Source of the DNA: Lentisphaerota bacterium
Lineage (GTDB): Bacteria > Verrucomicrobiota > Lentisphaeria > Victivallales > Victivallaceae
NCBI GenBank assembly: GCA_015061495.1
Contig: SUWL01000007.1
Span: 1 to 60,081, forward strand
Direction of reading: 5' to 3'
Length of the DNA stretch: 60,081 nt
A model generated the notes under the pieces. The model did not search any database. It was not told the DNA's origin and saw only the letters and a list, made by a program, of their open reading frames with translations. This document shows positions 25,651-34,292 of the stretch, piece by piece. Made by a program: the position numbers and the translations under genes. Position 1 is the stretch's first letter. Each line of letters begins with the position of its first letter.

Positions 25651-26645
25651 AGTGGCTCGGAGAACGTCCCCGTTCCATCGTGGAAGCGTGGAACATTCTG
25701 TGCGAAGCGCTGAATGAACGCATGGAATTTTACGGATACAGCGGCGGATCGTACCGTTATTCTCCGATCCCGGCAGTGCCCTGCCGCCGTGCCGGCAGGA
25801 AAATCCGGGATATGATTCCGGAAATCCGGGCAATGATCTGCCGGATGGTGGGAATTTCTTATGACTGGACAGCTTCCGGCAGTTGGGTCAGTGATCCATG
25901 TTTCAGCGTGCCGGAAGACCCGGAAGATCCGTTATTTGCCGGGAGCGGGGTTGACGGATTGGCATTTTTCAGTACTCCGGAAACGCTTCCTGCCTGTCGG
26001 CACGTGTCAAGTGAGTTTATCAAAGCTGCCGCCGGGGTGTTGGATTTCGCAGTCCGTTATCCGGTGCCGATGTTGTGTGAAAAGCCGCCGAATGTCGCCG
26101 GATTCGGAGTTTCGGCATTGCTTGCCGCCGAATCTTTTGAAAATGGTTCTGTTCTCCGGGGAACCTCTCTGGACGATGGTGTGCTGGTACTGCCGGATGA
26201 TATGCGGCCGTTGGTGAATGTTTCCTGGAATATATTGGCTCGCTGGGATAAAGATGTCGGCAGGGAGCGGGCTTACAACCACCGGCTGGTTTATCATGGC
26301 GCGGGCCGAGAAATCGGCAACAATCGTGTTTCATACCGGTTGCCGTATCTTTATGGCAAATGCGGCATACGGGTGGATGCGCATGTCAAATGCCGGACAG
26401 TCCTCCCCGGGGAAGCGGAAAAAGTCATCGACCTTGACCGGCAGGAATTTACCATTGACTTCAGCACCGGGCTGGGGGATGACAAACTGGATTTTTCCCG
26501 GGCTTCTCCGGAAATTTCTGATGCATGGAATTGCCGCGAAGATGATCCGGCTGTCCGCAGAAGTGTACTGCTGTATATCGATCAGATGGAAGTAAAAATC
26601 GGGACGGATAATTTCGCCCCGCTGAAGTATAAGTTCATCTCCTGA
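25647..26645 (+). CDS. Phage-like protein of unknown function
   Basis: 332 residues starting MKWLGERPRSIVEAWNILCE, translationally coupled to the preceding gene by ATGA. A helical N terminus (about 70 residues, EIRAMICRMVGISYDW) precedes a beta-rich body with many Cys and Trp residues. No recognisable enzyme motif, signal or membrane span. Neighbourhood (virion-like gene before, collar/fibre genes after) suggests a structural role. A longer upstream frame beginning at 25518 overlaps the previous gene and lacks a ribosome-binding site. Confidence 0.5.
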   Translation: MKWLGERPRSIVEAWNILCEALNERMEFYGYSGGSYRYSPIPAVPCRRAGRKIRDMIPEIRAMICRMVGISYDWTASGSWVSDPCFSVPEDPEDPLFAGSGVDGLAFFSTPETLPACRHVSSEFIKAAAGVLDFAVRYPVPMLCEKPPNVAGFGVSALLAAESFENGSVLRGTSLDDGVLVLPDDMRPLVNVSWNILARWDKDVGRERAYNHRLVYHGAGREIGNNRVSYRLPYLYGKCGIRVDAHVKCRTVLPGEAEKVIDLDRQEFTIDFSTGLGDDKLDFSRASPEISDAWNCREDDPAVRRSVLLYIDQMEVKIGTDNFAPLKYKFIS

Positions 26646-26714
26646 ATTACCTGCAGGGAAAAGATGTTTTACACAAATGAATAATAACAATAACATTCAA
26701 GGAAACAGGAAAAT

Positions 26715-27404
26715 ATGCAAAAAATCCGATCAATTTTAAAAATCGGCAGTTCCGGAGCCGTTTTGTGTGACAGTTACGGTTCTGAATCCGGTATTTCTCT
26801 GGAATTGATGCTGGGCACCGGCGGCATTCTGGAGTTTGAATTGCGGACAGATACCGGCGGCGAGAGTGCTGTCCTGCCGGATCTGCCGTTGTCCGAAGTC
26901 GCTGCCGCCAACTACTATTTCGCCATGGATATCACTTGTGCCAACAGCGATGATCCGGCGCTGCTGATTTTCAATGGAGTTACTGTCGGTCAGGACAGCG
27001 GCGGTCATACGGTGGTATCGGTGCCGGTGATCAATAATTCTGCCGCCGGTATTGCTGCTGCTTTGGAACGGCGCACATCTGCGGAATTTTTTTGTGAGAT
27101 CGGCGGGTTTGATGCTGCCGGAACGGCACTTTTTGCCTGGCAGTTTCCGGTGACAGTCCGCAGTCGGGTCTATCTGGGCGGCGGAACTGAAACAGAGATC
27201 TCTGATCCGGCATTTTACACTGCTGTTCAGGTTGATGCGCTGATCGCGGCTTTGAAAAAACGGATAGATGATCTGCCGGCAGCGGCGGAAAATATTCCGA
27301 TTGCCGATGACGGGGAGAATTTTTCAGCGGAGAATGTGGAAGATGCCTTGCAGGAACTTTACACTCTGCTCAATGGGACAAAGCAAACTCTGGAGACTAT
27401 TTGA
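26715..27404 (+). CDS. Phage-like protein preceding the tail fibre
   Basis: 229 residues. Beta-rich N-terminal 160 residues (FELRTDTGGESAVLPDLPL; VPVINNSAAGIAAALER), then a helical C-terminal stretch VDALIAALKKRIDDLPAAAE and a last helix VEDALQELYTLLNGTKQTLE. That tail resembles the short trimer-forming segments that end phage fibre or adaptor proteins. It lies 3 nt before the large fibre gene, so it may be its adaptor or chaperone (inference). A 69-nt gap precedes it; AAGGAAACAGG gives the ribosome-binding site. Confidence 0.5.
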   Translation: MQKIRSILKIGSSGAVLCDSYGSESGISLELMLGTGGILEFELRTDTGGESAVLPDLPLSEVAAANYYFAMDITCANSDDPALLIFNGVTVGQDSGGHTVVSVPVINNSAAGIAAALERRTSAEFFCEIGGFDAAGTALFAWQFPVTVRSRVYLGGGTETEISDPAFYTAVQVDALIAALKKRIDDLPAAAENIPIADDGENFSAENVEDALQELYTLLNGTKQTLETI

Positions 27405-27407
27405 TAT

Positions 27408-30400
27408 ATGAGTATTTCAAGCGAAATCAAACGTATCGTTGATGCCAAAAAAGCTTTGAGTGCGGCGATCAATGCCAAAGGCGGCAATCTGACCGGAACG
27501 CAGCTGCTCGATGATTATGCCGCCGCAGTGACCGCTTTGCCGACCGGAGAATCTGCCGACCTCTCTTTTATCACCGCTTCGGCAGAGGATATCTTGTCCG
27601 GAAAAGTCGGTGCCGATGCCGACGGAAATCCGGTTTACGGCACTATCCAAACCGTTACCGCAACTTTGACCGATAACAAAGTGACAGTTCCGAAAGGTCA
27701 TATTGCAAACGAACAGACTTTGACCGTGGCGGAGATGGCTGAACCCTCCGTTTCTGCCAATGTGGTTACGATCGGCAAAGGCTACAACAAGGCGCAAAAG
27801 ACCGTTACCATCCCGGAAGCCGGAGAGTTGACCGTTTCTGAAAACATTGTCACTGTCCCGGTCGGTTATGTGAAATCGGTACGGACTGTTGAAATTCCGG
27901 CTGTTTCTGCCACTCTTTCCGGCAACAAAGTGACTATTCCGGCAGGGTATAACGGCGGTCAGACCTTGACGGTTGCGGAAGCTAAAGCACCGGAGGTTGA
28001 CGGAAATGTTATCACCATTTACCCCGGATATGTGGCGCAGGAGCAGACCGTTGAGGTTGAAATCCCTGCAAGCGGCACTTCCATGGAGTTCTACAAGTGC
28101 GCCGCCGTTCACGGTCCGGAGGAAGTTGTATGTTATGAGGTTACGGGTTGTCCTGACTCTGAATACAACGGAAGATATCTTCCCACCGAATTTGAAACGT
28201 CAGGCTATGAACAGACATACATCGTTTACAAGCACGAAACGAATAATGTCTATTACTTTTACAGCGATGGTTACGGAGAATTCGGCCTGGGTAACGACTA
28301 TGAAGATGGTTCTTTTACGTATCGAGGCTCTGTCGATGCATCGTGGTATGATAATGATTGGATGACTGTTGAAGGCATGTCTATGACCGAAAGCACCACT
28401 CTTATAAATACCGATGTCCCGAAAACGTGGGATGGCTGCAAGGCGGTTTTGAGCGATGGAGTTTATACGTTTGAGGAAACTGTAACAACCGGACTGAAAT
28501 GGTCGGACATCAGACCTGAAATACCGCACGTTTATTCAGCCGATGTCAAAATAAAAGCGGATTGGCTGGATGATGGCGACAAGTTTTCTAAAGGGCTGAT
28601 ATTCCATGCTCCGCTTACAGATAGACTTGACTATGCCGAAACCGGGCAAATGTTGGAGAATCACGGCGTTCAACTTACCACTTTGGATGGGGTGAAATGT
28701 GCAAGGTTTGATGGAAGTTCATATATCTCCATTCCAAGAAAATTTGCGGCAAGACTGTCAACCGGGTCATCGACTCCATTAACGATAATTGTAAATTTTC
28801 GGGGTGACACAAATTCCAGCGGAAACGTACTCCAAACAAGATCAGGCTCAACGGTCAGTGAAATCTATCCTATCCCAGGCAAAAGTAACTGGTTTTTTCA
28901 ACTGCGTTCCCGCAGTATAGGCGACTACACTGCAACCAGTTTTTACGAGCCTAACCGATGGTGGACGATTGTCATGACTACACACCTTGATAAAAAACAA
29001 TCCGGGGTCGTGATCGGTAAGACACTATATGCGACAAGTTCAATATCGTCGTATGATTCGTTTTACAATGCAATGTACATCGGGACGAGTGAGGGGGATC
29101 CCAGTCGCGCGTTTGCCGGGTACATCAATGAAGTCCGCATTTACGATCGCGCTTTTACTTATGAAGAAGCGTGCGAATATGTGGATCGCTATGGATTTAC
29201 AAAGCCAGAAGCGGTTTTTTACGCACCTTTGTCGGAATCGACAACTGCCGCTGAAACCGGACAGGCGTTGACCGTTTCCGGCAATGTGACTTACGGAACT
29301 GTGGACGGGGTGCCTTGCGCCACTTTTGACGGTAACAGTGACATCACTTTTCCGGATGCCGGAATGCCAACTGGAACTGCCGGCAGAACTTTGAGCTGCT
29401 GGTGCAAAATCAATTCCATTGAAACCAATTCCAACCCGGCTCTTTTCGGGTACGGCGCAAGGGAAAACGGGAAATTCTGCGGTCTTTTCATCGAATCGGA
29501 TTTGAAAGTGGTGTTTTCCGGCTACAATGAACAAAATCACCTCTATTCACCTGCCGGTGCGGTTTCGGTCGGCAAATGGTATCATGTGGCGGCGGTCAAA
29601 AACGGTGCTTCGGAAAAACTCTATATCAACGGTGTCAAAGTTGCGGAAGGAACAACCGGTAAAAATACTGAACTCGCGCTTGGAACTATTGCTTATACGA
29701 CAGATACCACTGTTCATAAATTCAACGGTTCACTTGCTGCCTGCCGCATTTACGACGGCGCATTGAGTGATTCCGAAATCGCTGAACTGGCAGATGAGTT
29801 TGTACCAACTGGAATAAATTATCCGGTATTCTACGCACCGTTGAGCGAAGCAAGTTCAACCGCAGAGACAGGGCAGGCACTTACCACCTCGGGTAACGTA
29901 ACTTACGAGACCGTTGATGGTATTCCGTGTGCTTATTTCGATGGCAATGCAACAATCTATATGTCCGATAATGATGAAAATATCTTACGTCTGCCGAGAG
30001 GTAACACGCCGGGGACAATTTCTCTCTGGTTCAAAAGCACTGCCGCACAATACGCTTCGATAATGAACTACTGCGGTGAACAGCGAACCGCCAGAGGTAT
30101 ATGGCTTAACACCAACGGTAATATCACGCTTGACGACGGCGGCGGCAATTTAAGCGATACCGTCGGTTTCTGCGATGATGTGAACCACTTCAATGGTAAC
30201 TGGTGCCATGCCCTTATCACCTATAATGGCACAACACTTAAACTGTATATTGACGGAATTGAAAAATCCTCTGTGGACTATGAGTTGAATACCGGAGCGA
30301 TACGTTTCGGCATAGGTGCATGGGCTTGGGGTCACATTACACATTACTACACCGGATATGTTGCCGCTGTCAGACTGTATGACCGGGTTGTAACTGCCGG

Positions 30401-30437
30401 GGAAATTCAACAGCTTGCCGGGGAGTTTGATGTATGA
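27408..30437 (+). CDS. Tail-fibre-like protein with repeats and three LamG domains
   Basis: 1009 residues. The N terminus MSISSEIKRIVDAKKALSAA followed by INAKG and LDDYAAAV is a recurrent start of phage fibre proteins. Residues about 75-220 hold four or so imperfect 35-residue repeats (NxVTIPAGYxxxQTxTV). Residues about 226-385 form a linker module with KTWDGCKAVLSDGVYTFEE. Three LamG/concanavalin-like modules follow (about 395-600, 605-800, 805-1009), each beginning with a FYAPL or FHAPL strand. The last two start almost identically at protein level but differ at many synonymous sites. GC drops visibly between 28.1 and 29.2 kb. Likely a carbohydrate- or surface-binding adhesin; no signal peptide. 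Confidence 0.75.
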   Translation: MSISSEIKRIVDAKKALSAAINAKGGNLTGTQLLDDYAAAVTALPTGESADLSFITASAEDILSGKVGADADGNPVYGTIQTVTATLTDNKVTVPKGHIANEQTLTVAEMAEPSVSANVVTIGKGYNKAQKTVTIPEAGELTVSENIVTVPVGYVKSVRTVEIPAVSATLSGNKVTIPAGYNGGQTLTVAEAKAPEVDGNVITIYPGYVAQEQTVEVEIPASGTSMEFYKCAAVHGPEEVVCYEVTGCPDSEYNGRYLPTEFETSGYEQTYIVYKHETNNVYYFYSDGYGEFGLGNDYEDGSFTYRGSVDASWYDNDWMTVEGMSMTESTTLINTDVPKTWDGCKAVLSDGVYTFEETVTTGLKWSDIRPEIPHVYSADVKIKADWLDDGDKFSKGLIFHAPLTDRLDYAETGQMLENHGVQLTTLDGVKCARFDGSSYISIPRKFAARLSTGSSTPLTIIVNFRGDTNSSGNVLQTRSGSTVSEIYPIPGKSNWFFQLRSRSIGDYTATSFYEPNRWWTIVMTTHLDKKQSGVVIGKTLYATSSISSYDSFYNAMYIGTSEGDPSRAFAGYINEVRIYDRAFTYEEACEYVDRYGFTKPEAVFYAPLSESTTAAETGQALTVSGNVTYGTVDGVPCATFDGNSDITFPDAGMPTGTAGRTLSCWCKINSIETNSNPALFGYGARENGKFCGLFIESDLKVVFSGYNEQNHLYSPAGAVSVGKWYHVAAVKNGASEKLYINGVKVAEGTTGKNTELALGTIAYTTDTTVHKFNGSLAACRIYDGALSDSEIAELADEFVPTGINYPVFYAPLSEASSTAETGQALTTSGNVTYETVDGIPCAYFDGNATIYMSDNDENILRLPRGNTPGTISLWFKSTAAQYASIMNYCGEQRTARGIWLNTNGNITLDDGGGNLSDTVGFCDDVNHFNGNWCHALITYNGTTLKLYIDGIEKSSVDYELNTGAIRFGIGAWAWGHITHYYTGYVAAVRLYDRVVTAGEIQQLAGEFDV

Positions 30438-30874
30438 CAAAGATTGAAGAACATTTTTACACGATGCAAAGAATTGATGCTTTGCGGAAGACTGTGGAGT
30501 TTTACGGTTTGGAAGTGCCGCTTGAGTTTTGGAACTTGAGTCTGCCGAAGTTGCAAAAGTATTGCAACGGATGCGGTGCAGAGAATTGGAGCGTAATCAA
30601 ACGCCAAGCCCTGACTGCGGCACTTTCCCGGTACGAAGCGGCGTTTTTCGTCCATGACATCTGCTATGAACTCATGACCGACCGCGCCGAAGCCGACAAG
30701 ATGCTGCTGCGTAACATGCGTGCCATTTTCCGCCGGGATTTCGGGCTGTTCTGGTGGCTTACCAAACGCGGCTGGGCTGAAAGAATCGGCATCATCCCGG
30801 TGGTCTATGGACTTGTGGCATGGGGCGGCGAGGATGCTTACCAAGCCGCCCGGAAAGATGGAGACGAAACCTGA
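30434..30874 (+). CDS. Phage protein with PLA2-like HD motif
   Basis: 146 residues. YCNGCGAENW, then FFVHDICYEL and DRAEADKMLLRNM, reproduce the pattern (GCG...HDxxY...ADxxFLxNM) of small prophage proteins related to phospholipase A2-like folds. In PLA2 the His-Asp pair does catalysis; calcium-binding residues are not evident here, so activity is uncertain. The last 40 residues are hydrophobic and may associate with membrane (IIPVVYGLVAWGG). Start overlaps the fibre stop (ATGA); stop overlaps the holin-like start (TGATG). Confidence 0.55.
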   Translation: MTKIEEHFYTMQRIDALRKTVEFYGLEVPLEFWNLSLPKLQKYCNGCGAENWSVIKRQALTAALSRYEAAFFVHDICYELMTDRAEADKMLLRNMRAIFRRDFGLFWWLTKRGWAERIGIIPVVYGLVAWGGEDAYQAARKDGDET

Positions 30875-31080
30875 TGACCACCTACGAATGGCTCGGCTTG
30901 ATCGTGGTACTGATCGGCGGCTTCTGGAAGTTGAGCAACAAATTGACCAAGATCGAAGTGGCTCTTTCCGGCAAAGTCGGTTTTGACGATTGCGCCGAAA
31001 AACAGGGGAAATGTCCCTGTCATAAACGTGTTGAAGAGATGGAAAAGTTAATGGAACAGCTCCATCCGCACCAAAAATAG
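30874..31080 (+). CDS. Small one-TM, holin-like protein
   Basis: 68 residues: MTTYEWLGLIVVLIGGFWKL forms one membrane span, followed by a charged helix with CAEKQGKCPCHKR and VEEMEKLMEQLH. Size, single TM and position after the fibre genes resemble class III-type holins or phage membrane accessory proteins. Three Cys residues could bind metal or form disulfides. No endolysin is adjacent, so a lysis role is only suggested by position. Confidence 0.55.
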   Translation: MTTYEWLGLIVVLIGGFWKLSNKLTKIEVALSGKVGFDDCAEKQGKCPCHKRVEEMEKLMEQLHPHQK

Positions 31081-31094
31081 AAAGGAATAAAAAC

Positions 31095-31415
31095 ATGAAA
31101 GAAATTATCGCACTTATCGCTTTTGCCGCCGTACTGCTCCTGACCGGATGCGGGCATAATGTCCTGACCTTTGCTTCCGGGAAGTATCTCAATTTCGGCG
31201 TTGATCCAAGCACCAATAAAATGGGTGTCCAGTATGTCAACGGCGAACAGATCACCGTGGTGGAAAAGGATAATGCCAAACTTACCGTCGAAATGCGTGA
31301 TACCCTTGATTCAGACGGCAAAAAGACCGCCAAAGTTTCCAAAATCACCTACGAAATCGGCGAACAGATCACCGGCAGTGATGTGGAGGCAATGAAAGTT
31401 TCTGCGGGCAAATGA
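31095..31415 (+). CDS. Small lipoprotein at the end of the phage-like cassette
   Basis: 106 residues: MKEIIALIAFAAVLLLTGCG is a signal peptide with lipobox LLTGC. The mature part (about 87 residues) is polar with KLTVEMRDTLDSDGKKTAKV and YEIGEQITGSDVEAM. AAGGAATAAAAAC precedes the ATG. In phages a small lipoprotein beside a TM protein can be an o-spanin (Rz1), but this one is longer and not proline-rich, so the role is open. Its stop is only one base from the converging sel1 gene. Confidence 0.65.
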   Translation: MKEIIALIAFAAVLLLTGCGHNVLTFASGKYLNFGVDPSTNKMGVQYVNGEQITVVEKDNAKLTVEMRDTLDSDGKKTAKVSKITYEIGEQITGSDVEAMKVSAGK

Positions 31416-31416
31416 T

Positions 31417-32667
31417 TCAGCGCAGGTATTCTGCGGCTTCCCGGTCACCGGCTCTGGCGGCGGTACGGATAAATTCCATCCCGGCTGCGTAGTCCCGGAC
31501 GACTCCGCGCCCTTCCAGCAGTGCTTTGCCGGCTTCCCGCATCGCTCCGGGATGTCCGGCAAGTGCTGCTTTATGGAAGTAACTGAATGCGGCACTGTAA
31601 TTTTTCGGTGTCATCTGTCCATCCCTGAAGCAGCATCCCAGTAAAAAAGCCGCCTGATTGCTCCCTTTTTCGGCGGCAAGTTGATAAAATTCCAGCGCTT
31701 TGGCATGGTTTTTTTCTGTACCGATGCCGTCGGCATAACAATCCCCCAGTTTTTTCAGAGCCGGGGGATAATTTTTTTCTCCGGCGGATTTCAGCAATTC
31801 AAATGCCCCGACCGGGTCGTGGGGCATATATATCCCCATTTGTTTAAGTCCGGCGATATCGGTCATTGCCCGGGATGAGCCGAGTTTCCGGGCCTCATCG
31901 TAGAGTTTCAATGCCTGCTTGCGGTCTGCGGGCATCCCGAAGCCGTTGAACATCATTTCCGCCAGCTGTGCGATGGCTTCCGGATGTTTTTTTTCTGCAG
32001 CTTTGCGGAGTATTGCCGCTCCAGCCGGAGGATCGGGGATGAATCCACCGAGTCCGGAACGCAGACATGCGGCATAGATCACCAGAGCTTCCGGATCCGG
32101 ATCGGCGGTGTTTGAACAGTATTGTTCCAGCATTTTACGCAATTCCGCTCCGTGGCTGGCGGCATCGGCAAACAGATAACGGGCGAGTGGGAGCAGGGCA
32201 TCGGTTTCGCCGGATTTAACACATTTGCGCAGGATATCCAATGCCCGTTCGGGATCAGACTTTACTGCCGGGAGAACCAATTCATAATAACTGCCCTCTT
32301 CCACACCGCTGAAAAGCATTTCGGCATAACGTACTGCGGCTTTGCTGATTCCCTGATTCATGGCAAGACCGTAAAAGTGAAATGCCGCTGCCGGATTGGC
32401 TTGTGTGCCGATGCCATTGTGCAGAAAAAGTGCCAGATTGTATTGGGCATGAGGTGAATTTGCCGCTGCCGCTTTGCGGAACCAGTAAAGTGACAACGGA
32501 AGATTTTTCCGGCGGTTTTTCCCGTAAAAATATTCGGTTGCCAATTGCAGTTGACTGGCAATGTCGCCGCTGCGTGACCGGATCAGCAGTTCATCCGCTG
32601 CCGACAGAGAAAAGGCGGCAAAAAATGCCGCCGCAATGATCAGAATAAGCTGGAGTTTGTACCGCAT
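31417..32667 (-). CDS. Exported Sel1-repeat protein
   Basis: 416 residues with a signal peptide (LILIIAAAFFAAFSLSAADE) and about nine Sel1-like TPR repeats, e.g. PLSLYWFRKAAAANSPHAQY, ALKLYDEARKLGSSRAMTDI, ALEFYQLAAEKGSNQAAFLL. Sel1 repeats are scaffolds for protein contacts in the periplasm. The start overlaps the lpxD stop by one base (TAATG), so it is co-transcribed with guaB-ompH-lpxD. Partner unknown. Confidence 0.88.
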   Translation of the reverse strand: MRYKLQLILIIAAAFFAAFSLSAADELLIRSRSGDIASQLQLATEYFYGKNRRKNLPLSLYWFRKAAAANSPHAQYNLALFLHNGIGTQANPAAAFHFYGLAMNQGISKAAVRYAEMLFSGVEEGSYYELVLPAVKSDPERALDILRKCVKSGETDALLPLARYLFADAASHGAELRKMLEQYCSNTADPDPEALVIYAACLRSGLGGFIPDPPAGAAILRKAAEKKHPEAIAQLAEMMFNGFGMPADRKQALKLYDEARKLGSSRAMTDIAGLKQMGIYMPHDPVGAFELLKSAGEKNYPPALKKLGDCYADGIGTEKNHAKALEFYQLAAEKGSNQAAFLLGCCFRDGQMTPKNYSAAFSYFHKAALAGHPGAMREAGKALLEGRGVVRDYAAGMEFIRTAARAGDREAAEYLR

Positions 32668-33707
32668 TACTTGGACAACTCTTTGATTTTGGCTTCCAAC
32701 TCTTTGATTTTGGCATCCAGTTTCTGAACTTTTTTGGGCAGACCGACCCGGGCAAGGAATTCCCGCTGCGTTTCCGCCGGAGTACCCACAGCGATTTGTC
32801 CCGGAGGCAGACTTTTTACCACCGAACTGGTTCCGGCGATCTGACAGCCGTCACCGATGGTGATGTGACCGTTGACACCGGCTTTACCCGCCAGGATCAC
32901 GCCTCTGCCAAGTTCCGCACTGCCGGCGATGCCGCACTGGGCGATGAGGATGGAACTTTCGCCGACGATAACGTTGTGGGCGACCATCACCTGATCGTCG
33001 ATTTTGACGTTGTCTTTGATCATGGTTTTGCCGAATCTGGCACGGTCAATGGTGGTATTTGCACCGATTTCCACATCGTTGCCGATGACCACGATGCCGG
33101 TTTGAGGAACTTTGACCAGTCCGGCAGGACCGGGGATGAATCCGAATCCGTCGGCACCGATGACCACACCCGGATGGATGATGCATTTGGCACCGATTTC
33201 GCAGCGGTACATCACTGTTACATTGGGGTAAAGGAGCGTACCGGCACCGATTTTTACTTCATGACCGACGTAGCAGAGCGCACTGATAACGGCGTTATCG
33301 CCGATGACGGCATTTTCTTCGATGACGGCATTGGCACCGATGGAAACATTCTGTCCGATGACGGCACTGGCGGCGATCACCGCCGAAGGATGGATCCCGG
33401 GAACCGCCTGCGGAGGTTCTTCGGCAAAAAGTGCGCTCATTTTAGCAAATGCCAGATCCACATTATCGCAAACGATCAGGGTGCGGTTTTCAGTGGAAGC
33501 TCCGGCGAGATCTTTGCAGATCAGAATGATTCCGGCGGCGGTTTCTCCGAGCTGATGTTCATATTTTTTGCTGCCGACGAAACTCAAATGGTTGGCGGCG
33601 GCATATTTGATACCGGCGATACCGTCAATCGTCCGCTGCGGATCTCCGCAAATCGTACCCTGAACGATTTCAGCGATCTTCTCGGCACTCATGGAAATCT
33701 GTTTCAT
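32667..33707 (-). CDS. lpxD: UDP-3-O-acylglucosamine N-acyltransferase
   Basis: Third step of lipid A synthesis: adds the N-linked hydroxyacyl chain to UDP-3-O-acyl-glucosamine. 346 residues: an N-terminal uridine-binding domain (AGIKYAAANHLSFVGSKKYE) and a left-handed beta helix of hexapeptide repeats (ASAVIGQNVSIGANAVIEEN). The catalytic His lies in MVAHNVIVGES, and a C-terminal helix KIKELEAKIKELSK extends the trimer. It follows ompH directly, the order seen in many Gram-negatives. Presence implies LPS-type lipid A. Confidence 0.95.
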   Translation of the reverse strand: MKQISMSAEKIAEIVQGTICGDPQRTIDGIAGIKYAAANHLSFVGSKKYEHQLGETAAGIILICKDLAGASTENRTLIVCDNVDLAFAKMSALFAEEPPQAVPGIHPSAVIAASAVIGQNVSIGANAVIEENAVIGDNAVISALCYVGHEVKIGAGTLLYPNVTVMYRCEIGAKCIIHPGVVIGADGFGFIPGPAGLVKVPQTGIVVIGNDVEIGANTTIDRARFGKTMIKDNVKIDDQVMVAHNVIVGESSILIAQCGIAGSAELGRGVILAGKAGVNGHITIGDGCQIAGTSSVVKSLPPGQIAVGTPAETQREFLARVGLPKKVQKLDAKIKELEAKIKELSK

Positions 33708-34289
33708 TTATCTTCTCCCGGAGTTAGGTTTGGCGGCGGAACGGTTGAGTTCCCTGATGACCGCATCGGAAATATCATTGGCTTTTGGGTAGACCAGCAC
33801 GACCGGCAGCTGATTGGCGCTCTGTCCGGAACAATCAAAGACAAAGGCATAGTTGCCGGCGGCGGCACGGCGTTTGATTTCCGCCTGAATATCGGCGATG
33901 ATCTCGTTGCGGCGCTGCTGTTCCAGACGGCGCAGTTCTCTCATGCGTTCGTTGGTGTAGAGCTGGATCTCCGTCTCTTTGGCTTTGACTTTGGCAAGAG
34001 CTTCATCGGCGGCATCGGCGGCTTTTTTGCGGGCGGCATCAGAAAGTGCCGGATTGTACGCATTGGTTCCCAGCCGCCGGGCCTCGGACTTCAGCGATTC
34101 AAGCGAAGTGTTGAGCTGGTTCATATAGATCCGGGCAGCCTCCATTTGCTGGGTGAGAAACTCTTCAGCTATCCGGCTCTTGTAGTACTCTTTGAAAACC
34201 CGGTCGAGATCGACTACAGCGATCCGTGCTTCTGCGGCAGAAAGCGCCGCAGAGCAGATCACAAACAGAACGATGAGAACTTTTTTCAT
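33708..34289 (-). CDS. OmpH/Skp family outer-membrane chaperone
   Basis: 193 residues with signal peptide (MKKVLIVLFVICSAALSAAE), the short beta segment RIAVVDLDRVFKEYYKSRIA typical of Skp/OmpH, and a long charged coiled-coil arm (about residues 50-140). It closes with a second beta segment (YAFVFDCSGQSANQLPVVLV). Skp is a trimeric periplasmic holdase for outer-membrane proteins. It lies between guaB (3 nt) and lpxD (no gap), matching the ompH-lpxD linkage. Confidence 0.87.
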   Translation of the reverse strand: MKKVLIVLFVICSAALSAAEARIAVVDLDRVFKEYYKSRIAEEFLTQQMEAARIYMNQLNTSLESLKSEARRLGTNAYNPALSDAARKKAADAADEALAKVKAKETEIQLYTNERMRELRRLEQQRRNEIIADIQAEIKRRAAAGNYAFVFDCSGQSANQLPVVLVYPKANDISDAVIRELNRSAAKPNSGRR

Positions 34290-34292
34290 ATT

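Noticed and set aside
23871-31415. Attachment sites of an integrated prophage
   Set aside because: No direct repeats, tRNA gene or integrase found at the borders of the cassette.
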